From Limisphaera sp049537155 (GTDB taxonomy: Bacteria; Verrucomicrobiota; Verrucomicrobiia; Limisphaerales; Limisphaeraceae): a stretch of DNA of 64,000 nucleotides. This document shows positions 33,496-42,595 of the stretch, piece by piece. The DNA is taken from NCBI RefSeq assembly GCF_049537155.1, contig NZ_JBMVQZ010000001.1, positions 372,001-436,000 of the forward strand, read 5' to 3'. Below the pieces are notes generated by a model, which saw nothing but the letters and a program-made list of their open reading frames with translations, did not search any database and was not told the origin of the DNA. Every line of letters starts with the position of its first letter. Position 1 is the first letter of the stretch. A program made the position numbers and the translations under genes.

Positions 33496-34569
33496 ATGCG
33501 AGAGGCGTCCCTGGAATTCCTCAAACAACTGGTCAACACCCCCAGTCCGGTGGGGCATGAACTTCGCGGGCTGCAGGTTTGGTTGGACTACGTGCGGCGG
33601 TGGGCGGACGAGACGTTCTGGGATGCCTACGGCAACTGTGTGGCGGTTTTGAACAAAGGCGGCTCGCCCCGGCTGATGTTGGCGGCGCATGCGGACGAGA
33701 TTGCACTGGCCGTGCATTACATCGATGACCAGGGCTACCTCCATGTGCGGCGTCTGGGGGGAGTAGACCCGGTGGTTTCGGTGGCGCAGCGGGTGATCGT
33801 CCACACCCGCCGCGGGCCGGTCAGGGGAGTGATCGGCAGCCTGCCCCCCCACCTGCTGAAGGACGAAGGGGAACGCAAGCCTCCCAAGATCCACGATCTG
33901 TTCATCGACATCGGGGCCACCAGCCGGCGTGAGGCCGAACGCAGGGTCCGCATTGGCGACCCGGTCACCCTGGCCGATGAATTCGAACTGTTACACGGCG
34001 ATTTCGCCGTGGCCCGCGCCTTCGACAATCGGATCGGCACTTTCGCCGTGGCCGAGACCCTGCGGCTGTTGCGGGAGTCCGGTGCCCGGCTCCAGGCAGA
34101 GGTCTGCGCTGTGGCCAACGTGCAGGAGGAGGTCGGCCTCTTCGGTGCACGCCAGATCGCCTACAGCCTGCAGCCGGATCTCGCGCTGGTCGTGGACGTC
34201 ACCCATGCCACCGACTATCCGCAAGTCAACAAGGCCAAACACGGCGATGTCCGCCTGGGGAAAGGTCCCACCCTCACCCACGGCGGTTGCAACCATCCCG
34301 CGCTGGTGGAGCGACTCGAGGCCCTGGCCCGCAAGGCCCGAATCCCGATCCAGCACGAGGCCATGTCCAACACCAGCGGTACGGACACCGACGCGATCTT
34401 CTGGACCCGCGGAGGAATTCCCAGCGCCCTCGTCAGCCTGCCCAACCGTTACATGCACTCGCCCGTGGAGGTCATTCACTTGGGCGACCTGGAGGCGATC
34501 CCGAAGCTGCTGGCCGAATTCGCACGGTCTCTGAAACGCGGCGAAACGTTCCGGCCCGCCCTGCGTTGA
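33496..34569 (+). CDS. M42 family aminopeptidase
   Basis: A 357-aa dinuclear metallopeptidase of the FrvX/TET type. Metal and catalytic residues are all visible: His65 (AHADEIA), Asp177 (RAFDNRIG, bridging), Glu211 and Glu212 (QEEVG, catalytic base and ligand), Asp234 (VVDVTHA) and the C-terminal His in RYMHSPVEV. The insertion domain (residues about 75-160) is present. TET-type enzymes form dodecamers that trim peptides after the proteasome or Lon, so this may finish cytosolic peptides. No signal peptide. Confidence 0.94.
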   Translation: MREASLEFLKQLVNTPSPVGHELRGLQVWLDYVRRWADETFWDAYGNCVAVLNKGGSPRLMLAAHADEIALAVHYIDDQGYLHVRRLGGVDPVVSVAQRVIVHTRRGPVRGVIGSLPPHLLKDEGERKPPKIHDLFIDIGATSRREAERRVRIGDPVTLADEFELLHGDFAVARAFDNRIGTFAVAETLRLLRESGARLQAEVCAVANVQEEVGLFGARQIAYSLQPDLALVVDVTHATDYPQVNKAKHGDVRLGKGPTLTHGGCNHPALVERLEALARKARIPIQHEAMSNTSGTDTDAIFWTRGGIPSALVSLPNRYMHSPVEVIHLGDLEAIPKLLAEFARSLKRGETFRPALR

Positions 34570-34660
34570 AGCGATTCCCGGACAGCCGCGCCTGCCGGAG
34601 CCGTTCGCAGGGCTGCTTGCGTCCGGCGGGTCCCCGCCGTAAGGTGGCGCAGCAAGGGTC

Positions 34661-35131
34661 ATGAGCGCAGGTTACGAAGAAATCCTCGACGGGATGCCCA
34701 CCCTTCGTGCTCCCCCCGGAGAACGTCACGAGCGGATCTGCCAACGCCTTCACGCGCGCGTGGCCGCATCTCTGGCGGCCTTTCCCGCCGCCCAATTGCT
34801 CGCGTGCCGGGCACGCATCCAAATCACACCGGACACGGCCATCCGCCCGGACCTGGCGGTCCTCACCACGGCAAACGCAAAACTCTGGTTGGCTGCCGAG
34901 GTGATCAACCCGGCCGATCACCACACCGACACCGTGATCAAAAAGGCCCTCTACGAGGAGATCCGGCCGGCCCGGCTCTGGATGATCGATCCCCGGTACG
35001 ACAACGTGGAGGTTTACCACGCCACGCCCTACGGACTGGCGCTGCAGACCATCCTGGCCGGGTCGGAGCTGCTCACCGAGGCTCTGTGGCCATCGTTCGA
35101 AATCTCCATCCGCGAGCTGTTCGGTCCATGA
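34661..35131 (+). CDS. Uma2 family putative restriction-endonuclease-like protein
   Basis: A 156-aa protein of the PD-(D/E)xK fold. The Uma2 pattern is clear: ITPDTAIRPDLAVLT followed by LAAEVINPADHHTDTVIKKALYEEIRPARLWMIDP. The acidic residues in RPD and AAEV and the Lys in IKK would form the active site, though the usual ExK is altered to EVIN, so activity is not certain. Uma2 genes are abundant and mobile in cyanobacteria and Planctomycetes with unknown roles. It overlaps the GH5-like gene by 4 bp (ATGA). Confidence 0.85.
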   Translation: MSAGYEEILDGMPTLRAPPGERHERICQRLHARVAASLAAFPAAQLLACRARIQITPDTAIRPDLAVLTTANAKLWLAAEVINPADHHTDTVIKKALYEEIRPARLWMIDPRYDNVEVYHATPYGLALQTILAGSELLTEALWPSFEISIRELFGP

Positions 35132-36222
35132 CCCGCGCGGGTCTGCTGGGGTTGACCGTCTGTCTCGTGACAGGAATCGCCGGCTTTCCCTCGGAGGGCA
35201 CTCCCCCGCGCATCCGGGTCAGCCCAACCGGCCCGATCTTTCTGTGTCCGGAGGGCCAACCCTTTCATCCCTGGGGTTTCAATTACGATCGCGACCATCG
35301 GGGCCGCCTCCTGGAGGAGTATTGGGAACGAGAATGGGACACAGTGGCGGCCGACTTTGCCGAGATGAAACGGCTCGGAGCCAACACGGTCCGCATCCAT
35401 CTGCAGGTGGCCGCGTTCCTCAAAGGGCCCGGGGAACCGGATGCAACGGCACTGCGCCGGCTTCGCCGGTTGCTCCGGCTGGCGGAGCGCAACGGACTTT
35501 TCGTGGACCTGACCGGGCTCGGGTGTTACCGCAGGACCACCGTGCCCGCATGGTACGACGCGCTGTCCGAGTCCGATCGGTGGCGCGCGCAGGCCACCTT
35601 CTGGCGGGCTGTGGCGCGCACGGCCCGCTCCAGTTCGGCGGTCTTTTGTTACAACCTTATGAACGAGCCCTTCGTGCCGGCACAGCCCCGACCGGCCGGG
35701 GACTGGCTGGCCGGCGAGTTCGGGGGGTTCAGCTACGTCCAGGCCGTGACACGGGATCCGCAGGGGCGGCCCCGGGCGATCGTGGCGCGGGATTGGGTTC
35801 GATTGCTCAAACAATCCATCCGCGCCGAGGATCCACAAGCCCTGGTCACGGTGGGTCTGCTCCCCGAGCGCCGTCGCACGGACTCGTTTTCCGGTTTCGA
35901 TCCCGAAATGATGAGCCGGGAACTCGATTTCCTGAGTGTTCACCTTTACCCGGATGAAGGGCGGTTGTCCGAGGCGATGGAAGTCCTGGATGCCTGTCGC
36001 TCTGACAGGCCGCTTGTGGTCGAAGAGATCTTCCCCCTTCACATCCGGGCGGAAAACCTCATCCGGTTCATGCGGGAGCACGCCGACCAGGTGGCGGGTT
36101 GGCTGACGTTTTACTGGGGGCAACCTCCGGAGGAATTGGCGGCGGAGGGAACTTTCGCCGGTGCGATCCTGCACGACTGGCTGGTCCGCTGGCAACTCAT
36201 GAAGCCTCCGTGGCGCCGTTGA
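35128..36222 (+). CDS. Secreted glycoside hydrolase, GH5/cellulase-like
   Basis: A 364-aa protein with a hydrophobic N terminus (LLGLTVCLVTGIAGF) compatible with a signal peptide. The TIM-barrel markers of clan GH-A are present: LGANTVRIHLQ on strand 2, CYNLMNEPF with the acid/base Glu after Asn on strand 4, SVHLYPDEG, and LVVEEIF with the nucleophile Glu on strand 7. Closest in layout to GH5-like hydrolases of unknown specificity. Cotranscribed and translationally coupled with the Uma2 gene, an odd partner. Confidence 0.82.
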   Translation: MTRAGLLGLTVCLVTGIAGFPSEGTPPRIRVSPTGPIFLCPEGQPFHPWGFNYDRDHRGRLLEEYWEREWDTVAADFAEMKRLGANTVRIHLQVAAFLKGPGEPDATALRRLRRLLRLAERNGLFVDLTGLGCYRRTTVPAWYDALSESDRWRAQATFWRAVARTARSSSAVFCYNLMNEPFVPAQPRPAGDWLAGEFGGFSYVQAVTRDPQGRPRAIVARDWVRLLKQSIRAEDPQALVTVGLLPERRRTDSFSGFDPEMMSRELDFLSVHLYPDEGRLSEAMEVLDACRSDRPLVVEEIFPLHIRAENLIRFMREHADQVAGWLTFYWGQPPEELAAEGTFAGAILHDWLVRWQLMKPPWRR

Positions 36223-36271
36223 GCCGCAGGGTTCGGTCCGCCCGTTGCAGGCGCTTGGGGCAGCTGGCGCG

Positions 36272-37774
36272 CTATCGCGTGTCTTCACGGTGGTCGGCGC
36301 CCTGCCGGGCCAACACGCTGTGCCGCCGGCCATACAAGAAATACACGCACAACCCCAGCGCCATCCAGACCAGCAACCGGGCCCAGGTATCAGGCGGCAA
36401 CCCGACCATCAACCAGCCGCAGAAAAACACCCCCAGCGGACACACGAGCCAAAACACCGGCACCCGGAAAGGCCGCGGGATGTGCGGATCGGTGAACCGG
36501 AGGGCAAAGACCCCCCCGCAGACGATCACAAAGGCCAGCAGCGTGCCAATGGAGACCAGCTCACCCAGCAGACCGATGGGCAGCAACCCCGCCAACAACA
36601 TGGCAAAGCACCCGGTGAGGATGGTCGCCCAGTAGGGCGTTCGAAACCGTGGATGCACCCGGGCAAACAGCGGCGGCAAAAGGCCGTCGCGCGCCATGGC
36701 GTAGAAGATCCGGGGTTGACCCATCATCATGACCAGGATCACGGAAGAAAGTCCCGCAAGGGCACCGACCTTGATCAGTGTCTTCAACCAGGAAAAGCCC
36801 GACCCCAGCGTGTCGATCGCGACCGCCACGGGCGCGCCCACGTCGAGTTGGTCATACTTCACAATGCCGGTGAGGACGCCGGCCACCGCGATGTACAACA
36901 GGGTGCAGATGGCCAGCGAACCGAGAATGCCGATGGGCATGTCTCGCTGCGGGTTCCTGGCCTCCTGCGCGGCTGTGGAAACCGCGTCAAACCCGATGTA
37001 GGCAAAGAAAATCACACCGGCTGCACGCAGCACGCCCTCCCAGCCGAACCGGCCCGGACCCTCCGACGGCGGGATGAACGGCTGCCAGTTTTCCGGGTTC
37101 AGATGCGCCACCCCGACGGCCAGGAACATCAGGATGACCCCCACCTTCACCGCCACGATGATGTTGTTGAACGTGGCCGATTCGCGGATGCCCAGAACCA
37201 GCAACACGGTGATCACCCCGACAATCAACATGGCAGGGACGTTCAGGATGGCCCCGGTCCGGGTCCAACCCTCGGTGAACACCCGCCAGAGATTCCAGCC
37301 CGCGTCGGGCGGAACCTTGTGATCCCAGGGTGCCGCGGCCCATTCCGGCGGAATCACGATTCCGAAGTCCGCCAGAAACGAAACCATGTATTCCGACCAA
37401 CCCGACGCGACCGTGGAAGCCGCAAAGAGGTATTCCAGAATCAGATCCCACCCGATGATCCAGGCCAGGAGCTCCCCCATGGTGGCGTAGCTGTAGGTGT
37501 AGGCAGAGCCGGAAATGGGGATCATGGAAGCGAACTCGGCATAGCACAATCCGGCAAAGGCACAGGCCAGTCCCGCCAGCACGAAGGAGATGACGATCGC
37601 GGGTCCGGCGTAATTGGCAGCGGCCTTGCCCGTGAGAACGAAGATGCCCGCCCCGATGATCGCCCCGATACCCAGCAACACCAAATTCCATGGGCCGAGG
37701 GCACGGTGCAGGCTCTGGTCGGTCAGGGCCTCCCGCTGCAGATCTTCCACTCGTTTCCGGCGCAGCAAGCTCAT
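36272..37774 (-). CDS. APC superfamily amino acid permease (CAT-like)
   Basis: A 500-aa protein with about 12-14 hydrophobic helices. TM1 has GIGAIIGAGIFVLTG, the unwound substrate-binding GAIIGAGIF motif of APC carriers, and TM2-3 has CYAEFASMIPISGSAYTYSYATMGE; FAYIGFDAVSTAAQEARNPQRDMP is the TM6-7 signature of the cationic amino acid transporter (CAT) group. Substrate probably cationic or branched amino acids, not definable further. A Shine-Dalgarno (AAAGGAG) and a promoter candidate lie upstream. Confidence 0.93.
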   Translation of the reverse strand: MSLLRRKRVEDLQREALTDQSLHRALGPWNLVLLGIGAIIGAGIFVLTGKAAANYAGPAIVISFVLAGLACAFAGLCYAEFASMIPISGSAYTYSYATMGELLAWIIGWDLILEYLFAASTVASGWSEYMVSFLADFGIVIPPEWAAAPWDHKVPPDAGWNLWRVFTEGWTRTGAILNVPAMLIVGVITVLLVLGIRESATFNNIIVAVKVGVILMFLAVGVAHLNPENWQPFIPPSEGPGRFGWEGVLRAAGVIFFAYIGFDAVSTAAQEARNPQRDMPIGILGSLAICTLLYIAVAGVLTGIVKYDQLDVGAPVAVAIDTLGSGFSWLKTLIKVGALAGLSSVILVMMMGQPRIFYAMARDGLLPPLFARVHPRFRTPYWATILTGCFAMLLAGLLPIGLLGELVSIGTLLAFVIVCGGVFALRFTDPHIPRPFRVPVFWLVCPLGVFFCGWLMVGLPPDTWARLLVWMALGLCVYFLYGRRHSVLARQGADHREDTR

Positions 37775-37801
37775 CTGGTGGTCTCCTTTGTACGGCCCTG
37801 C

Positions 37802-37831
37802 TTAATGCGGGTTTTCGCCCGGTTCAGTCAA
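37802..37831 (-). promoter_or_regulatory. Candidate promoter of the permease
   Basis: Minus strand: TTGACT (37831-37826; 5 of 6), 18-nt spacer, CATTAA (37807-37802; 3 of 6). It leaves a leader of about 20 nt carrying AAAGGAG, a normal leadered layout in contrast to the leaderless genes. Confidence 0.4.
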
Positions 37832-38048
37832 GGAAATGGCGCCCGAGGCCGCCGGCTCACCCGATCCTGGCCTTGAAGAACAAGGCCGGCCCGCCCTCTG
37901 CCACCCCTGGCTCACGCTCGAAGTGTCCACGGACGGCATGCAGCGCCCGGCCGTCTGCGGCACGAAGAGTCGTGTCCCGCACGCACAGGACCCCTGGCGG
38001 TACGGCTGGTGCGGTGCGAGCCGGGTATGCGTCCCGCCACGCCCATGT

Positions 38049-39497
38049 TCAGAGGTCGTTTGCCTCGTCCCGTGCCAGCGCAGCGGTGGTCGGTCCCCCG
38101 CTGGTGGCCAGTTTTCGCAACGCCGTCTGTCCACGGCGACAGAAGTCGATCGCCTCGGCCAATATCCGGGCCGCCTCCTCCGGGGCATGGAAACCGGTCG
38201 AGTTCTCAGCCTCGATGAAGTCTATGTAGAACTGCGCCTTGCGATGATAATCCAGGGCCTCCTGCAGTCCGCGTTCGTCCAGGCCCGCTTCCCGTGCGGC
38301 CCGGATGTCGGCAATCAAGTCCATGAGGGCGTCCAGGGCCCGGTCGCGCAGTTGATGAGTCCGGTCCTGGATGGCATGGACACGGGCCTTGAGCTCGTCT
38401 TCAGGCCAGGGATGGCAGGTCTGGCAGGCCCGATGCACGTTCAGCATGGGGCTCCGGACGTGGTGGTCGCTCACCTTGAAAGCCCCCACCCTCTGGTACG
38501 GCATGTGGCAATCCGCACAGGACACCCCCGAACGCGCATGGATACCCTGGCTCCACAACTCGAACTCCGGATGCTGCACCTTGAGGACCGGAGCGCCGGT
38601 CTCGGCATGGTTCCAATCCTTCACGCCGTGCTCGTCGTAGTAGGCCAGGATCTCCTCGATCTTGATCCCGTGCGTCCAGGGGAAGGTCAGACGTTTGCTC
38701 TCTCCCTTGAAGTAGTATTCCACGTGACACTGCGCGCACACGTAGGTCCGCATCTCCTGGCGCGTGGCCATGCGATTGACATCGTAATCGGGGATGCCCT
38801 CGCGGGCCTTTAACTGGCGGATCCCTTCGATGAAGGCCGGCCGCGTGATGCGCAACTGCATGGTTTCCGGATCATGACAATCAATGCAGGCCACCGGGTG
38901 TTCCACCAGTTTGCGCGCCTCGGCAAACGGCAGGGCATTGAAGCGTTCGAACCCCTTCATGATGTCGCCGTCGCCGAGTTTCTTGTACGCGGTGTAAACC
39001 GACGAATGACAGTTCAGGCAGGCACCGGGTTGAGGCCTGGCCTGTCGCCCCGTGAAGGTGGCGTCCTCCAGCATGTAGGCGTGCCCGCGGTCTTCCCGGG
39101 TGTCGAGGGCAAAGGCGTATCCGGCCCACAAGGTCTTCAGTCGCGGATCCTCCTCCAGTTTGGACTGCGCCACGACGGAACGGGGATCGGCTTGCGTCGG
39201 CGTCCGCGGCAGGGCCTCACTGCCTCCGTACCGCGTCCGCACCTGGTCCACCGTGCGTTTGTAACTGTCGTACTGGATCGGGAAATTTTTTCCCCACACG
39301 GCCGGGTCGGTGGTCTCGTCGGTCAGTTCCACCACGCGGAAGAACGGGTTTTGGGCCTCCCTCTTCCGCTCCAGGATGTTGAGCAACAGCGCCAGCGCAC
39401 CCACCGTCACCAGCGCCGCCAACCCGGTCACCACACCGTATTTCAACAACTGACCGCCGAACCGGCTGCCGATCCTGCTGATCCACTGGTGCCGCAT
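38049..39497 (-). CDS. nrfA: Cytochrome c nitrite reductase, catalytic subunit (ammonia-forming), CxxCH type
   Basis: A 482-aa periplasmic pentaheme enzyme that reduces nitrite to ammonium with six electrons. N-terminal anchor at about residues 20-40. Five heme motifs: CLNCH (160-164), CIDCH (204-208), CAQCH (254-258), CADCH (327-331), CQTCH (358-362). The calcium/active-site CAQCHVEYYF, the KVQHPE segment and the His in GIHARSG are conserved. The first motif, which binds the catalytic heme 1, is CxxCH instead of the usual CxxCK, so its proximal ligand would be His, not Lys. Downstream of nrfH, with a good Shine-Dalgarno (GGAGAGGAG). Confidence 0.93.
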   Translation of the reverse strand: MRHQWISRIGSRFGGQLLKYGVVTGLAALVTVGALALLLNILERKREAQNPFFRVVELTDETTDPAVWGKNFPIQYDSYKRTVDQVRTRYGGSEALPRTPTQADPRSVVAQSKLEEDPRLKTLWAGYAFALDTREDRGHAYMLEDATFTGRQARPQPGACLNCHSSVYTAYKKLGDGDIMKGFERFNALPFAEARKLVEHPVACIDCHDPETMQLRITRPAFIEGIRQLKAREGIPDYDVNRMATRQEMRTYVCAQCHVEYYFKGESKRLTFPWTHGIKIEEILAYYDEHGVKDWNHAETGAPVLKVQHPEFELWSQGIHARSGVSCADCHMPYQRVGAFKVSDHHVRSPMLNVHRACQTCHPWPEDELKARVHAIQDRTHQLRDRALDALMDLIADIRAAREAGLDERGLQEALDYHRKAQFYIDFIEAENSTGFHAPEEAARILAEAIDFCRRGQTALRKLATSGGPTTAALARDEANDL

Positions 39498-39527
39498 GTC
39501 AGAATCTCCTCTCCTTCCTTTGCTGGT

Positions 39528-40001
39528 TCAGTGCATGTGACCCACGTCCCGGTGACAGTGTACACATGAAAGCCTGTCCCTGGCCGGAAACGCGCGTCCT
39601 GCGGGAGCCTCGATGGCGTGCACGATGTCGCCATGACACTTCCGGCACGCCTCCTCCGTCACCCGCAGGTTGCGTTCGGTGATGCGGATGGGATCGGGAT
39701 ACGTGCCCAGGGTGAAATAGTACGAGTGCCAGAAGCCGTTCTGGGCCTTCGTCCACCACTTGGCAACGAACCCTTCGGGGGTGTGACAATCGTTGCAGGT
39801 GGCCACGGCGTGATGGCTCGAGTGACGCCACGCATCGTGCTGTTCCCGCATGATGTGGCAATTCACACAGGCGTCCGGATCGTCCGTGAGGTAGGAGTAC
39901 CCACGGGCATAAAGGAAGGTGTAGGCCCCGGTGCCCAGGGCCACACCGATCATCACGCCCACGGCGATCCCTGCCCATGTCTGCACGCGCATGTCGGACA
40001 T
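39528..40001 (-). CDS. nrfH: Cytochrome c nitrite reductase, small subunit NrfH (NapC/NirT family)
   Basis: A 157-aa membrane-anchored tetraheme quinol dehydrogenase that passes electrons to NrfA. One N-terminal helix (AGIAVGVMIGVALGTGAYTFLYARGYS) is followed by four heme motifs CVNCH, CNDCH, CRKCH and CVHCH. NIMREQ-type methionine and ADAWRHSSHHAVATC match the family heme 1 region (CVNCHIMREQHDAWRHSSH). Alternative ATG at 39992. First gene of nrfHA, transcribed behind an FNR-type site. Confidence 0.94.
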   Translation of the reverse strand: MSDMRVQTWAGIAVGVMIGVALGTGAYTFLYARGYSYLTDDPDACVNCHIMREQHDAWRHSSHHAVATCNDCHTPEGFVAKWWTKAQNGFWHSYYFTLGTYPDPIRITERNLRVTEEACRKCHGDIVHAIEAPAGRAFPARDRLSCVHCHRDVGHMH

Positions 40002-40049
40002 TACCTTAGCAGACTCGCGCCGCCGGACAACGTTCTCGCAGCGAGTAAC

Positions 40050-40063
40050 TTGACTTATGTCAA
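40050..40063. promoter_or_regulatory. FNR/CRP-family palindrome upstream of nrfHA
   Basis: TTGAC-TTAT-GTCAA, a perfect inverted repeat with 4-bp spacing like the FNR/DNR box TTGAT-N4-ATCAA. It lies 49 bp before the nrfH start, a position that fits activation under anoxia. The gene for the regulator is not in the window. Confidence 0.7.
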
Positions 40064-40261
40064 AACCATCTCAGTAGAAGTCAAGCAGATGGGCTGAACG
40101 ACCGTTCCGACGGCATCCGGCTCAGCAGTGCGCCCAGGAAACGCGACATGCCCAAGGGAAAGGTTTTCCGCGCACGGCACGGATTGCCGCTGGTGGCCCG
40201 TCCCCGTTCCCTGTGTGATTCTGCCGGCCCGGCCCAATCCCCTGTCAGGTGACCGGCCAGG

Positions 40262-40296
40262 CAAAAACGACCGGCCCGGAGCATCCTCCGGGCCGG
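40262..40296 (-). terminator. Rho-independent terminator of the yceI operon
   Basis: Perfect 10-bp stem CCGGCCCGGA/TCCGGGCCGG (40271-40280 with 40287-40296), 6-nt loop, followed on the minus strand by UCGUUUUUG. It lies 43 bp after the yceI stop and shields nrfHA from read-through. Confidence 0.85.
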
Positions 40297-40338
40297 CGCA
40301 CACATCGTCTGTCGGGCACTGAAAGGTCCCGACCGACA

Positions 40339-41055
40339 TCAACGCGGGAAGACCTCCCACTGGAATTTCACTTTCACCTCATCCCCCGTCTTGATCAGGC
40401 CGAGGGCGATTTTCGGCGCGGGCGGCTCGATCTTGAAGTCGGACATTTTGAGCGCCACCTCGCCGCTGACCGTGACGTGGTTGTCCGGGTGAAGCTGGAT
40501 CTTCACGGGGAAGGTCACGCGGTTGGTCACGCCGGCCACGACCAGATCACCGACGGCCTGGGCCTCGTACAGGCCCGACTCTTTGGCGCCGCCCTCCTTG
40601 AGCGTGAGCTCCTGCAGGGTGTACAAGATGCGCGGGTGCTCCGTCTTGAGAAGCTTGCCGTGCATGATGTCGTCCATCGCCGTGCTGTATGGTGTGCCGT
40701 CATCCTTGATGCTCTTGAGGGAGCTGACCGGGATGAAGACCTGCGCCCGCACGTCGAGTTTGCCCGGTTTGGCCTCATCGGGTGATTTGGGAAAGTTGGG
40801 CCCCAGTTCGAGAGAGCCTCCTATGAGAGGGCTTTCGACCTGCCAGTCATGGATGGTGGAGGTGCCCTCGATGCGGACCTTGGAATGGCCGCCCGGCTTG
40901 GGCCCCAGGCGGGTCCAGCCCTCGGCAGCCACCGCGCTCAGGGCAGCCACCAGCAGCCCAACCGACGCAATGCGCAACGATCGGCCGGTCGTTCGAGCAC
41001 TCACGCCTCGCGCACGGGAGGCGGCCATTTTGATGGGAGCGAGCAGTGTCATCAT
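40339..41055 (-). CDS. YceI family protein, exported
   Basis: A 238-aa protein with a signal peptide (LRIASVGLLVAALSAVAAEG) and the YceI lipocalin-like barrel: SKVRIEGTSTIHDWQV near the start, KLLKTEHPRILYTLQEL in the middle, and VAGVTNRVTFPVKI then VSGEVALKMSDFKIEPP. YceI proteins bind polyisoprenoids in the periplasm. Last gene of a minus-strand unit after the Gfo/Idh/MocA gene (19 bp apart), with a terminator downstream. Confidence 0.9.
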   Translation of the reverse strand: MMTLLAPIKMAASRARGVSARTTGRSLRIASVGLLVAALSAVAAEGWTRLGPKPGGHSKVRIEGTSTIHDWQVESPLIGGSLELGPNFPKSPDEAKPGKLDVRAQVFIPVSSLKSIKDDGTPYSTAMDDIMHGKLLKTEHPRILYTLQELTLKEGGAKESGLYEAQAVGDLVVAGVTNRVTFPVKIQLHPDNHVTVSGEVALKMSDFKIEPPAPKIALGLIKTGDEVKVKFQWEVFPR

Positions 41056-41074
41056 AAGATTGGACGCGGAGGGT

Positions 41075-42442
41075 TCAGCTCAATTCAAACATTTCCGGTG
41101 CAAGGGCCACAGGTTGACCGCGGACCACGGCTTCGTTGGCCTTGAGGGCCAGCACCGTGGCCCGGTAACCGTCGAGGGCGTCGGCCGCCGGTAGCCGCCG
41201 CACCTCCTGGGCCAGATAATCGGCCAGTGCCCGGGGATCGGTGTCGCCGTACAGCGAGGTGAAGTCGCGGACGGCGCTGGTCACCTCCCGGCTGTTGCGC
41301 AGGAAGGCTTCGAGGGCAAAGTAGACCGGCGGATCGGCGGCTTCCGTTTGCGCTTCAGCCTGCGCGCCGCGGGTCTTCAGTTTGGAAGCGTCGGCCCGGA
41401 GCGAAATGCCGGTCGCCTGGTAAAAGGCATCCTTCTGCGCATACACTTCCCATCCCAGCAGCGGGGCATCGGCCTCCTTGAACATCCAAGCGCTGCTGCC
41501 GCGGATCAGCACCGCGGCATCGCTCCCGTAATAGATCTCCGCGTCCGCCTCGTAACTGTTGGCCAGCGTGGCGCTGTACAGCAGGCGCAAGCCATCCGGA
41601 TATTCCACAACGGCCTGGACCGTGTCGGGCACTTTTCGGCCGTCCCGCCAGAAAGCGACGGTTCCGAATCCATGCACCGCGGTGGGCCAGTGGTTCAGGA
41701 ACCAACTGACCTGGTCCAACTGATGGATGCCGACCTCGCCCATCAAACCCGGGGAGATCTCCGGAGACAACCGCCAGTTGATCTCGGCCTCCCGTTCCGG
41801 ATTCGGCGAGGTAAGGCGCCAGCTGGTTTTCTTGTTCCATTGGGCACGAGCCATGGCCATGCGCCCCAGCGCGCCCGAGCGGATGAACGGCAGAAGGAAA
41901 TGCCGCTGCGGATCCGACCGGAGTTGCAGCCCGGACTGGAACACCTGTCGGTTGTGCTTGAGCGCGGCGCGGGCGATTTCGCGTGCCTCGTCCACCGTAT
42001 GCGCCAGCGGGACCTCGCAATACACATGTTTGCCCGCCTCCAGTGCGGCCAGCACGATCTCCTTGTGCTGGTGGGTGGGGGTGGCGACCACCACCGCGGT
42101 GATGTCTTTGTTCTCCAGCACCTCGCGGTAGTTTTCGGTGGCCAGCGCATCCGGCGCTTTCCTCTGGCTGCGGCGCACCATGGGGGGGTAATTGTCGCAG
42201 ATGGCGGCGACCTCGGCGGCGGGCAGCCGCAGCAACTGGTCCAGCAATTCGCGACCCCACTGGCCGAGCCCGATCAGCCCCACCTTGACGCGCTCTCCCG
42301 AGGGGGGCGCGGGCGTTTCAGCAGCCCGGGCCGCCGGTTTGACCAACCGCACCCCGCCCAGCACCGTGGCCAGCGCCGCCAGGGAACTTCCCCTCAGGAA
42401 TTCTCTCCGATTCCATTCCATCCCGTGCTTGGTCTCGCTCAT
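41075..42442 (-). CDS. Tat-exported Gfo/Idh/MocA family oxidoreductase
   Basis: A 455-aa protein. Tat signal NRREFLRGSSLAALATVLGG at residues about 11-30, then the NAD(P)-binding VKVGLIGLGQWG (GxGxxG), VVVATPTHQHKEI and the EVPLAHTVDEAREI catalytic-Lys region (Lys is replaced in CEVPLA, which usually reads EKPLA), and the GEVGIHQLDQVSWF substrate block. Secreted versions of this family are numerous in Planctomycetes and Verrucomicrobia. The missing catalytic Lys means the chemistry may differ. Substrate unknown, probably a sugar derivative. Confidence 0.9.
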   Translation of the reverse strand: MSETKHGMEWNRREFLRGSSLAALATVLGGVRLVKPAARAAETPAPPSGERVKVGLIGLGQWGRELLDQLLRLPAAEVAAICDNYPPMVRRSQRKAPDALATENYREVLENKDITAVVVATPTHQHKEIVLAALEAGKHVYCEVPLAHTVDEAREIARAALKHNRQVFQSGLQLRSDPQRHFLLPFIRSGALGRMAMARAQWNKKTSWRLTSPNPEREAEINWRLSPEISPGLMGEVGIHQLDQVSWFLNHWPTAVHGFGTVAFWRDGRKVPDTVQAVVEYPDGLRLLYSATLANSYEADAEIYYGSDAAVLIRGSSAWMFKEADAPLLGWEVYAQKDAFYQATGISLRADASKLKTRGAQAEAQTEAADPPVYFALEAFLRNSREVTSAVRDFTSLYGDTDPRALADYLAQEVRRLPAADALDGYRATVLALKANEAVVRGQPVALAPEMFELS

Positions 42443-42595
42443 AATCCTTTGTCTTCCGGAGGTGCCGCGCTCAGCACCCTTTGCTCCCGCTGGTTCTCAA
42501 GGCCTCCCTGCCGTTCTCCCAGGGAAAACCGCCGCCCGCGGACCGGTTCGGACGGTTGGCGTCGTCGGGCCGTTTGGCGCGACATCGGTTTGCCG

